Assembly (NCBI GenBank): GCA_023105745.1
Contig: JALGQZ010000011.1
Coordinates: 44,112,698-44,176,697 of the forward strand
DNA length: 64,000 nucleotides
Origin: Austropuccinia psidii
Lineage: Eukaryota; Basidiomycota; Pucciniomycetes; Pucciniales; Sphaerophragmiaceae
Direction: 5' to 3'
Shown piece after piece: positions 11,457-22,120 of the stretch; within the stretch, counting starts at the first letter, position 1; the number at the start of each line of letters is the position of its first letter. The translations under genes were made by a program, and so were the position numbers. The notes below the pieces were generated by a model. That model searched no databases and was not told the origin of the DNA. It saw only the letters and a program-made list of their open reading frames with translations.

Positions 11457-11627
11457 TGAGAAAGGAAGGTTTTCCTTTTTTAGTGCGGAATTCAAAGTGT
11501 GTCTGTAGCAATACTCTCCTTTTCAGTTCTTTACAAATATTAAAAAATATTGGATATATTAAGTTCTATTTTTTTATTTATTCTTCTGGTAAGCTTGAAA
11601 CTGAAAATAATGGTATGGAATACCACA

Positions 11628-11640
11628 TACCCCTCTCCAT
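11628..11640 (-). promoter_or_regulatory. polypurine tract of H
   Basis: On the minus strand, ATGGAGAGGGGTA directly precedes the LTR start TGTGGTATTCC. The same run is found next to the H2 LTR at 55882. This marks the 3' end of the internal region and confirms minus-strand orientation. Confidence 0.75.
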
Positions 11641-11700
11641 TTAATACTTTCCCCAGAATTCCAGTTGAAAAGCTTGCCAGTATCAATCATATTCATTTTG

Positions 11701-12139
11701 TTAAATTTCTTCTCCCTCCAATATTGACTCTTCATCTTCAATTTCTTCACTGCTTTCATTTTCTGACTCTGCACTTGATTGAACTTTCTTTCCTGTGGGA
11801 TAAAGCCTCTTGATGTGACTTGCTGCAAATTTTCTTGTAATTTTGGTGCCATGCATTTCTTCAAGCTCATAAGGTCCATTATTAATTTTATTGATAACTC
11901 TATAAGGTCCATTCCAACGGTTCTTGAAGAGTAAACCCCACTGTGACTCAAGTGACTTATTATAAGCTAATACCAAGTCCCCTGGTTCAAGTGGATTTCT
12001 CAGTCTATGAGAAATCATTCTTTCCAAATATTGAACTGATTTGTGTCTTGCATCTCTTAATTTCTCTGCTTCTGCTAATCTTGTTCCCTCTTTTTCTGCA
12101 ATCTGTATGGTTCTTGCTTCTAATAGTTCTTCTCTTGTT
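11701..12139 (-). pseudogene. integrase C-terminal tail of H
   Basis: About 145 codons are open. The segment contains LRDARHKSVQYLERM, then GDLVLAY, WNGPYRVI, NGPYELEEMHGT and FAASHIKRLYP, the typical post-catalytic end of gypsy integrases (GPY/F-like module, DNA binding). A glutamate-rich tail with SESENESSEEIEDEE follows. There is no chromodomain. The catalytic integrase core and RT that should precede it are missing; instead a minisatellite begins about 120 bp upstream. A sister copy lies at 55937-56390. Called a pseudogene because it is an isolated fragment, although the frame itself is open. Confidence 0.75.
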
Positions 12140-12261
12140 TATATTTTCTTCTGATTGAATGTTCCTAATTGTCCTATTATTCACTTTGGTTGTTGCTTTT
12201 GATATCTTCATTTTTCTTCATTTTCTTGATTCCTTGATTTTACTTCCATATTCAGCCCTCT

Positions 12262-12765
12262 GGTGCACTACCCCTGTAGTTTGAGACATACAAAGACTGA
12301 TTTTGGCCTTCTGGGAACCACCCTGTAGTTTAAGTCATACAAAGACTGATTTTGGCCATCTGGGAACCACCCTGTAGTTTAAGTCATACAAAGACTGATT
12401 TTGGCCATCTAGGAACCACCCTGTAGCTTTAAGTCATACAAAGAATAATTTAGCCTTCAGGTTGTTGCCCTGTAGTTTAAAGTCATACAAGGACTAACTT
12501 TAGCCTTCAGGTTGCTACCCTGTAGTTTCACGTCATACAAGGACTAACTTTAGCCTTCAGGTTGCTACCCTGTAGTTTAAAGTTATACAAGGACTGAATT
12601 TTGGCGGTCTGGGAAGCACCCTGTAGTTTAAAGTCAGACAAGGACCAATTTTAGCCTTCAGGTTGCTATGCTGTAGTTTAAAGTCATACAAGGACTAATT
12701 TTAGCCTTATGGTTGCTACCCTGTAGTTTAAAGTCATACAAGGACTAATTTTTTGCCTTCATTAT
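12262..12765. repeat. minisatellite, about 10 units of about 50 bp, in H internal region
   Basis: Units start with CCCTGTAGTTTAAAGTCATA, continue CAAGGACTAATTTTAGCC and end TTCAGGTTGCTA or TCTGGGAACCA. Left units are the GGGAACCA subtype, right units the GGTTGCTA subtype, so the array evolved by local duplication. Five units of the same family occur at 56535-56748 next to the same integrase tail, so the array is a fixed part of this element family. From 12766 to 13440 I see only A+T-rich sequence. Confidence 0.85.
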
Positions 12766-13439
12766 TTGATATGATATTCTATCCTTAATGTTAATCAAGA
12801 CTTTTTATTTTATTCATTTTTATTATTTTTTTTATGTTTTGAAAAATCTTTTTATGTTGAAAAAAAATATTTGTTTTTAATGTTGAAAAATTGTTTTTTT
12901 TTATGTTGAAAAATAATTTTTTTTAATGTTGAATTTTTTTTTGAGGAGTGATTAAATTGATTAAGTGATGTTGAATGAGGTTTCAATTTGAGGAGTGACA
13001 TTATATTTTCAAATGGTGTAGTTGTTCATGATTCTGGGTTGCTTTCAACTTTCATTAAATTGGAAATGGGTCCAATTGCCCCCTCTGGCAGTAATTCTTC
13101 TTCCAGAACTGTCAGTAATTCTGCTGCCAGACCTGCCAGTTTCAGGAATAGGGTAACCATTCTGGGTAGCATATTCAGAGCCTTGAGCAAGCTTAGTAAT
13201 GCAATTTGGTCTTGTTGTGTTCCTTGAGTCTGTCAAACCAGATTGATCTTTGGGAACTTGTTGTGATTGAGGGTGCTCAAACTTGATCATGATTTGAGAA
13301 GTACTTATTTCAATTTCATTATTTAAAATTCTGAAAGGATGCGTGCTTGTCAAAGATTGGCTAAACTCATTAATTTGGGGCTATAAGAATGTCAGCCAGT
13401 ATAAATGGTGGTAGCCTTTTGGTGAGTTGAATTATTTTC

Positions 13440-13840
13440 TGTATTGAGGTGGTCATAATTCAACACTTTTTTTGATTTTCTTCTATGATTATGTACACCT
13501 GTACATTATTTTCATGTATTGAGGTGATCATTTTATGACTGGCAGTCATAATTTGAAATTTTAAATTCTTTGATCTTCCTTTTATGTATCTGAATGGTCT
13601 ATGGTTTTTGGTTGGTCTTTCTTCCCTGTCTTGATATAGTTCTCTTGCTTTTAGGGAAAATTATGACTGGCAGTCATAATTTTGAAATTTTAAACTTCTT
13701 CTATCTTCTTTTTCTGTATCTTAAGGGTCTAGCTTGTTTGGTTGGTTTTTGTTTCTTCTTGTTTTCCTTTCCATATTTTATCTCTTCCTGTCTCAAAGAA
13801 CCAAATTATGACTGGTGGTCATAATTTTGTCATTTTGAGC
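13440..13840. repeat. dispersed repeat carrying perfect palindromes
   Basis: Roughly 130-bp units each contain TTATGACTGGCAGTCATAA or a variant (near 13532, 13661 and 13807). The main form has 9-bp arms around one base. The flanks share a TTTTGAAATTTTAAA and CTTCT..CTGTATCT context. No coding frame is supported. The palindromes could be binding sites or hairpins. Confidence 0.6.
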
Positions 13841-14085
13841 TATCTGTATCTTCTTTTGCTGTATCTGCACACCATCTTTTCTTTTCTTTTTTTCTAAAAA
13901 AAGAGAAATAACATTAATAAAGGCCTATGGACCCACCCTTCCCCAAACTTGTGCCATTTTTTTATCAGCTGGCATAAGAACAGATAACCACCCCTCCTTT
14001 TTTAAATAAAACCATGATACTTGTACATTGAAAAGAATCTTGTGGAAAATGTTGCGTTTGAAGTCATTTATTGAATCCTGATACA

Positions 14086-14395
14086 TAGCCTTGACTGATA
14101 AGAGACATGAAAAATAAAATTGAAAATATTGAAATTCCTCTTTAATAAGGCAGGAGGTCACCGCCCTTGAGTGATAAGAGTCTTGAAGAAAAATTTAAGT
14201 AAATTGAAATTCCACTTTGATAATGCAGGAGGTCACTGCCCTTGAGTGATAAGAGTCTTGAAAAAAATTTTAAGTAAATCAAAATTCCTCTTTGAAAAGG
14301 CAGGAGGTCACTGCCCTTGAGTGATAAGAGTCTTGAAAAAAAATTTAAGTAAATTGAAATTCCTCTTTGATAAGGCAGGAGGTCACTGCCCTGAT
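14086..14395. repeat. tandem repeat, about four units of about 76 bp
   Basis: Units contain GGCAGGAGGTCACTGCCC, GAGTGATAAGAGTCTTGAA and AAATTGAAATTCCTCTTTGA. The GGCAG..CTGCC portion forms a small hairpin. The array lies between the integrase tail and the unknown ORF of H, where RT and integrase would be expected. It is non-coding. Confidence 0.75.
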
Positions 14396-14506
14396 GCTAA
14401 TACAGATATGAAAATAATTCTCTTTTTTAGGTGATTTCTTTTATTATTTTGATATTTTTTATGGTGGTTTTTTTAATTGGTGATTGAAATTGAACTACTT
14501 CAGTTC

Positions 14507-15951
14507 TTATTGAGAAATATTCAACCTTCTGTTGTGAATTACTGAAAGACATATGTCCTTCAATATTTCTCCAAATATTTTGTTGCCTTGTTTACTTTGT
14601 GAATTTCCTTTCCATTCTGAAACAGAACCCTTTACTTCATGAATAAACATGTACCCAAAATTACACCAGAAAAGGTTTCCTCCCAAGATTCCCAAAACAT
14701 CTAGATTCAAGTATTCTTGAGCCCATAACATTATATGATACAGTCCTTCTATTGTCAATTGATAATATCCATAAGTATTCTTCCAGTAAGGATTCCTTAA
14801 ATTTCCTTTGATTCCAATAGTGGTTGGTAATTCCAAAAAATCAACATTTTTAAGATTGGATCTGGGTAGTTCTGAGAGATATTTGGTTTGAATTATTGGT
14901 AAATCTGGCTCATAATCATACAGTTCTTCAAATGTTATCATTGGAAGTATTACATAATCTTCCACCCCTTCATATTCTGGTATGTCTTCCTGTATGCCAT
15001 TTTGATTCTGGAAGTCATTTAGTAATCCAGATGTAATTACTTAATTTTGATTAAATAAATCAGTTGAGCCTGAAAAGCAGCATATTTGATCATAGGCATC
15101 ATTAAATTCTTCTAGAATGCTAAGTCCAGCTAGCCTTTGTGCATTTTCTGATAACTCTCCTTCCTCTAGGTCTTCAAATATTCTGCCTTGTTTATATTTA
15201 TCTTTCCAATTTCAATTATTTTGTTGACATAACTTCAATTCATCTTCTGATTCTACCGATTTTTCTTGTAGAAATATTTCCATTCTTTGTTTAATCCCTT
15301 TTTGAATATATCTATCCCAAATTTGATCCATTTTGTCTTCAGTAATTATGGAGATTTCCTTTTCCAATTCTTCAAATTTTCTTTTTTCCAATGGCTTGAT
15401 TATGCTATCTTTTGGTTCTTCACTTATTAAATATTTTTTAGTATCACTAATGTACCTGGTTTCCTCCTGGATTAAATTGAAATAATCTTCTGCAATTCTT
15501 GAGCAATTTGCTTCAGGTTGCTTCAGATCCATTTTAAATTTCTTCTGTGGGATTTCTCTTTGTTTTTCTTTATGAATACCACTTAACTTAAGTGCTAGCC
15601 ATCTCTCTGGGTCTTCTATGGCTATTTCCAAATTTATTCCCATCTTCTTTAGTTCCTTTTTGATTTTTTCTATTGCTTCACTATCTTCTACCTCCAGTTT
15701 ATCTTCTGTCTCCTTTCCTTCAGATTTTATATGAGTTACAGCTGGAATAATTTCTTTAGATGAAGATAATACGCTGGACTTTTCTTCAATTATTATCTTA
15801 TTAAAATTTTCAAATACTAAGATGTTCAGGTAGGTTTTTTCTTCACTTTAAAAAGTGACTTCAAGATTTTTAATTTGACCAATTGGCTTCAAAGAGTTAT
15901 CTGTTGATTTTGATGGGTAAGGGCTGATGTTTAATTCTACTTTTAGGGATA
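14507..15951 (-). pseudogene. unknown ORF of H downstream of protease (left part)
   Basis: About 480 codons on the minus strand with a few stops. The reading continues directly from 26269 once E2 is removed: the join reads NFITQEIS then LKVELNISPYP in one frame. Segments include KMDQIWDRYIQKGIKQRME, RIFEDLEEGELSE (after a break) and VEDYVILPMITFEELYDYE, ending LCLSVI near 14520. It is rich in Glu and Lys, with no RT, RNase H or integrase motif. Its place after gag and protease suggests an element-specific protein or a remodelled pol. I do not recognise a domain. Stops near 15850, 15211 and 15040 show decay. Confidence 0.65.
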
Positions 15952-17878
15952 TGTAAGATGTGTCTATGAAACTGATGATAATATTACTATTAATCAAAAG
16001 TACTATGACTGTTCTTATGAAATAAAATAACAAAGTGTTATTATAACCACAATTAAATAATTAAAGAATGATTTCTTTCATGTGTTAAACACTACTAGTG
16101 ATTTTAACAGTGAGAAAGGAATTGTCTACAAGAATCAATTACAAGAAGATTTTAATGATAAAGCTTCTTTTTATTAAAATAATAAAATTATTTGAATTTA
16201 TAATTATCTTTTGAAAGAATGATTATAATGGTAATTCTTGAAGAAAACTAATTTTAGAGAAAAACTTCAAGAATTATAGAAAAATCACTCACTAATATTC
16301 CAAAGAACTTATTGAAGGATAAGATAGAGAGATTTGATGTAGAGTTGTGGATTTAAAGGATCAAAATGAATTTATAAGAGTATTACAACAATTTATTGTT
16401 GGATTTTATGATCTAATGTCTTTATGATTGATTATGAAAGAATTAAAACACTTAAGAATAGCTTTAACTAATACTTACTTGTTGGTAACAATGTTATAAA
16501 TGATAATAAGATGATGATGATATGGAAAAAACAGCAAGAGGAGGCCTCTTTTAAGTCAACAACAGCTCACAGAGGCATTCCATGGAGCAAACTGAAAAAC
16601 CAGTGAGTGAGAAAACAATAAAACCTTTTGGATTATTGATTGCATCATCTGTTGTCATGTAAGATTATCATAATTACTTAATTGATGCTTTTACATGACT
16701 ACCAACCCCAATATGGTTAAGAATAAAAGGAGTAAAATCTGTCAATATTATTTTATTCAAAAATAGTCATTGATTTCTCAAAGTTATCAATGTTATTGGC
16801 AATTTAATTGCAGGTTGTAATTACTGTGAATTTTTGAAGATTCAGTGTTTCACGTAGAATAGTCAGAAATGGACTGTAAGTAAAACCTTTAATTTTACTA
16901 GTAAATCTGCAATTATTTCTGGTTGTACCATAAATAATACGGCTCTCCATTTGTACTTGAAGTTTCAGAAAGATTCATTAAGAGTTGTATTTTGAATGAA
17001 TTTTTGAAGTTTTTACATCATTTCTACGTAGAATTGCAAATATCAGTGTTTAACTGGTTGCTATGAGGTAAATCAATGGATAAAAGTCCAAAAAGGGTTT
17101 TAATTACTCTTTTGGGGTTTATCCATGGAAATTCATTAAGAATTGACATGGTTACAGGAGTATAAGTAGCTTTTTAACTCCCTGGCATGTCAAAATAACA
17201 GGTTATTTGCTATTTTCTTAAGATTTACTGTAGTTGTAACATGGTAACCAAGTTATCAAAGTGTTTTAGTTTACTAGTTGGGCCAAGATCAGCCATGTAT
17301 CCAAGCTTTGGAGCTTTCCACGACTCTGAGGCCTCAGAAGTTGGGTACCCTGGCTCTCTGTGATGTCTTTTGTCACCCTTGCTGATTTTACACGTCAAAA
17401 ATAGAAATTCAAGCTTCAAGTGAGATATCCACTATGGGTGTACCAAAGGTCCATGTAAGAATACCACGATATTAAGTGCTCAAAACATGCATAACACTAC
17501 TCTTAGTGTATATGTAACATGGGGTTTCTCACATTCCCATTATTTTAGCGTGAAATTAAGAAAAACAAAATTTTTCATGGATCTTTTATGTGGTATTGAT
17601 GATGTGGTATTGAAGTATTTTCCATATTACCACCTCAAAGAGTTAATTTGAGCTTATTCACTCTATGGAGCTACCCTGAGTGAATTTTTGTGTAGAATCC
17701 AAATCTGGCCTTAAATCCATGGATTTACCTACTCAATAAAAGGGTATTCATCTTTTCTGAAATCAAAAATTATGAATACTGGACATAGGCATGACTTATG
17801 AGTTATGCAGAATTCAAAATTTATTTTCAAGATAATTGTGACCTATTTGGGTATGTAAAATATACCTCAAGGCTCACA
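15952..17878 (-). repeat. E2 left (3') LTR
   Basis: Its mate is 24341-26268, and both ends match exactly. It is A+T-rich, with no coding frame conserved between the two copies. The 61- to 65-aa frames seen within LTRs are chance. Confidence 0.95.
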
Positions 17879-17890
17879 TTCCCTCCCACC
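17879..17890 (-). promoter_or_regulatory. E2 polypurine tract
   Basis: On the minus strand GGTGGGAGGGAA abuts the LTR start TGTGAGCC. It is the expected plus-strand primer of the element. Confidence 0.75.
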
Positions 17891-18020
17891 AAAAAAGAAA
17901 GTTGTATTACAATTTTATCAATGGTATAGATTATAAAAGCCCCAAAGGGGGCTAATGTTCACTGTCCAACCTTTTTACATCACTTAGATCATGTAATTTA
18001 AAGCACATTTATAGACATAT

Positions 18021-21000
18021 TCAGGCTTGTGGCCTTCTTTCATGTCTAAATCTTCTCAAGAGTTTATCTGAGTCAGGTATTTCTGATTCTGCCAGCCATT
18101 CATCTTCATGTACTGGATTTCTATATCTGACAAGATATTCTCTCTGATTTTTACCCCTAAGTCTCCTTTCTTTAATGACTTTCTTTATCTTTCTGTCTTC
18201 ATTCTGTTCCACTGGTGGTACAGTTAAAGGAATTGGGTTCCTTCAAGGAAGCAATTCTTTGTCAGCTGGTTGATAAGGCTTTATCAAGCTTACTGGAAAA
18301 GTGGGGTGTTTATTTTCCAATTCGCCACTCAATTCCACTTGAACTGCATTGGTTCCATGTAAGGAAACAATAAAAAAAGGTCCTACATAAGAGTATTTAA
18401 GTTTCTTTGGGCCTTTGATATTATTAAAATTCAAGGTTGAAACTAGAACAGAGTCCCCTACTTTGAAGTCTGGTACTTTGTGACTCTTGTACCACTTCTG
18501 TTTTGCATAATCAAAAGCATCATTCATACTTTATTTTTCATGATGCTTTAATTTATCAAGAATTATCTTGAATCTGGAAGCTGTAGGATGAATGTCAATC
18601 AAATCTTTCCTCAGTGTGTCTGCTGGGAGTCTTGGATTCCATCCTTTTTCTAACATAGCAGGAGTTTGTCCTGTGGAAGAATGGACTGATGTCTTGTATG
18701 CCAATTCTAATGCAGGTATCAGAGTGCACCAGTCATGGGTAAAGTCATCTGAGTCTTTGAATTCTAACCCATAAGCACAAAATCTCCTGATAATGTCCTC
18801 TAAAGTTTGAATCATCCTCTCTGCTAGCCCATCTGTCTGAGGGTGGTATGCTGTAGAGAATGATAACTTAGTCCCAAACAATCTATGAAGATTGGTCCAA
18901 GGTGCAGATGTGAGCTTGGGATCTCTGTCACTTATGATATTCTTAAATAATCCTGTATGAGAAATAACTCTACTCCATAGAAGAGAAGCTGTATCCATAG
19001 CAGTATCATCTTTATGACATGGTAATAATATGGGAGTCTTGCTATATCTGTCCACAATGACTAAACAAGCATTATAACTTTTGTCACCACTTGGAGGAAG
19101 TTCTGTGACCCAATCCATGTGAACAACTTCCCAAGGGGATTTTGGTTCTTGAATATGGATCATAAGTCCAAATTTCTTGCCTGAACTCCTGTTTGCTTTT
19201 TGACATCTGTCACAGGTATGGCAATATTCAATGGTTTCTTTCCTCCAAGATGGCCACCATGCACAGTTCTTCACTTTTTCAAGTTTTCTGTCCTCTGACA
19301 GGTGTCCCGAGTAGATGCTATCATGGCATTCATGAAGAATTGTATTGATAATAAATCTGCTGCATAATGTCATTACACAAGAATTTTTGGTTCTGTGGTA
19401 AATAATCCCATCAAACAAGTGAAATCTTCCTTCAGAATAGGAATTTCTCCAGACTTCATCTAGTGCATTGACTAAAGATGTATCTTTGCAGTCTTTATCT
19501 AATAAAGAAGTAAAGATATGGCAATTCTTGTCTTGCTTATAAGATTCTCTGACTTCTTCAATGAATTCAGTCCCAATATCAGTTATGTTAATCCCTTCAA
19601 TTGGAATCTGTGGTTCAGCTTCCAAAGGTACATAAGCTGGGTTATCAGGAGTATTGGCTAATGCACACCTACTAAGTCCATCAGAGTTTTTGTGAATGTT
19701 CCCTGCTTTGTGGACTATAGTCATGTTTCCTCTATATTTTTGAATGGCTATTTGCCATCTCAACATATGTCTGTTGGGAGTCTTCATGTTAAGAAGTGAT
19801 TTTACTGCATTACAGTCAGTTATCACTTCAAAAACACTTCCATCAAGATAATAGTGTAATTTCTCAAGTGCCCATACCAATCATAAGCACTCCATTTGGC
19901 TTGCACCATATCTGGCCTCTGTTGGTTTGATTTGTCTTGAGATATAACAAACTGGTCCCTCTGTAGGTTTGTCATTAATAATTTGAGCTTGATGTAGGGC
20001 TGCCCCTAATCCATCTCCACATGCATCAATGTACAATTTAAAAGGAATATTCCAGTCAGGCATGAGGAGTAAAGGTGCTTCTATAAGAGCTTTCTTTATC
20101 TTCTCATAAGCTTTAATTCTCTCCTGTGTCATCTCAAATACAGTCTGTTGATCACAGATTCTATATAGTGACTTGGCTAGAATTGCAAAGTCTTTCAAGT
20201 GTTTCCTATAATAGCTGGAAAACCCAAGAACAGACATCATTTCTTTTTTATTCTGGGGTATTGGCTTAATTAACACTTCTGATACTTTGTTTTTGTCAAT
20301 ACCCAAGCTTAAACCAGAAACAACATGTCCTAATGATTTGAGTTCTTCAAAACCAAAATTGCATTTCTTAAGTGAAATTTTCATGTTCACTTCTGCAACT
20401 TTGTGAAGTACCCTTGCAAGTCTTTCAAGGTTTAAGGACCAAGAATCAGAACATATGATAATATCATCAATATAAATGATAAGCCATCCTTCAGACAATT
20501 CTGTGGGAAGGATGGTGTTCATCATTCTTTGATAATGGGATGAAGCATTTTTAATGCCAAATGGCATTCTAAGATACTCATAAATACCACAGTGAGTGAT
20601 AATTCTCAGTAATTTCTTAGCTTTAGGCGTCAAAACATTTTGATGAAAGCCTTTCAATGCGTCCATTGATGTTATATACTTGGCTTTAGACAATTGAGTC
20701 AAGGTTTCCTGAGTTCTAGGGATTGGATACCTATCTGGAACTGTGTAGGTATTCAATTCTCTGAAATCTCCAACCATTCTTGACTTATCATTATGCCAGG
20801 AAATAATAACAGGTGTTGTCACTTCAACTTCCTCATTATGGCCTCATTTTCTTAGTACACCAAGTTGGATCAACTCTTGTATATGTTATTCCAAGGCTTC
20901 TCTAGCTCTGGGACTGGCTGGATAAGCTGGTCTTCTAAGTACTGGAGGATATGGTCTGTCAATATTAAGAGTAATATCAACTTCATGTCCCCTTATAGCA

Positions 21001-22120
21001 CCTAATGGTTCATTATCAGAGGTGAATGCATTATTGTATGTGTATAACACATTAATAAGTTCATTCCTCATTTTTGGTGACATTGATGGATTAATTTGTA
21101 CTTCAACAAGTTGATTAGATAAAAATTCATCTTTATAAGTATCTTTAACAGAAGATACCACAGATATTTGCTTTGGCATATTGGAAAAAGCAAATTTTTG
21201 TCTTTTGTTATCCCCAATTGTGAAATATCTGTCTTTATGGTTATTGATGTCAATACCATAAATATTCAAGTAATCATTTCCAACAATGATGTGCTGAGAT
21301 GTGCAATTATCCATTACCACAATCTCAGTTTTGATCCTTACACTTCCTGCTGGGTGTGGAAATACAAGATTAGTTTCTAATATACCCAAGGGGTACATAT
21401 TGTTACTGGCACTACTAAATTGCACACCTTCTATTGGTAATAGATGGTTTCTCCATTCAGGAAGTATAGCTTGGAAATAATCTTTGCCCACACAAGTGCA
21501 AAATGCCCCTGTATCAAAATTTACTTTGGCTTCAATATCACTCATCAAAACTGATGTGATACAGGATGCTCCAGCAGTGTAACTTTTCCCTCTAGCAGGT
21601 TTTGTTTTACACATTTTGGCATCTTGGATTTTGATCAGTATGCAGCAATCCTCACTGTACTGTGGCAAGTGGGTATGAACTTCTGTGACCTCAAAGAAAG
21701 CTGTAATGTTTTCAATGGAATAGTCCTCAACTGGTATATCCTCAGAGACTGCAGAATCTTGATCAGATTCCTCTTTCTCTTCAGTACACTGAATTCCTTC
21801 AATGACCTGAACTTCATTAATTTTTGTCTTTTTGGTGCAAGTGTTGGCTAAATTTGAAGTACTTCCACATTTATGACACTTCAAGACAGGTCTTTCTGGT
21901 CTTTTATCCTCTCTGGGAATCTTTGGGACCATATTGGATTCCATGGGGATTCTAGTCCAAGTCTTACCAATTCTTGTTCTGGTAATGATATCTTCCATTG
22001 CATTAATGTAGTCCTGTGTTGAACAGGGATCCACACACCTGCTTTTGATAGCAGGTTCCAGTTCTCCTCCACACTTTCTTAATATTTTCATATTAATCAT
22101 AGTGTCAGACATATCTGGGT
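18021..22120 (-). pseudogene. E2 pol: protease, RT, RNase H, integrase, chromodomain-like tail
   Basis: Domains in order on the minus strand: zinc knuckle CHKCGSTSNLANTC (the His is Asn) near 21860; protease NFDTGAFCTCVG near 21515; RT with [12 protein letters not shown] and [10 protein letters not shown] near 20475; RNase H with [16 protein letters not shown] near 20030; integrase HHCC zinc site ending [11 protein letters not shown] near 19215; integrase DDE core with HMDWV, SDRDPKL and [12 protein letters not shown]; a GPFFIV module; and a tail with REYLVRYRN..DEWLAE near 18090. Breaks: TAA and TGA near 20884 and 20833, TGA near 19880, TAA near 18530 and TGA near 18242. Catalytic residues remain, so loss is mainly by nonsense codons. 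It acts in reverse transcription and integration. Confidence 0.95.

Larger units (their letters stand above)
8069..11627 (-). repeat. left (3') LTR of H, with two DNA-element insertions
   Basis: It aligns by eye with 29497-30804 plus 37115-37283 and with the related copy at 53736-55881. It starts TGTGCTAGCTCC and ends GGAATACCACA. Without the two insertions (9608-9721 and 9725-11456) and the extra TGA copies the LTR is about 1.7 kb. The right LTR without its CACTA insertion is about 1.5 kb; part of the difference is tandem-repeat number near 8.6-8.9 kb. Confidence 0.85.
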
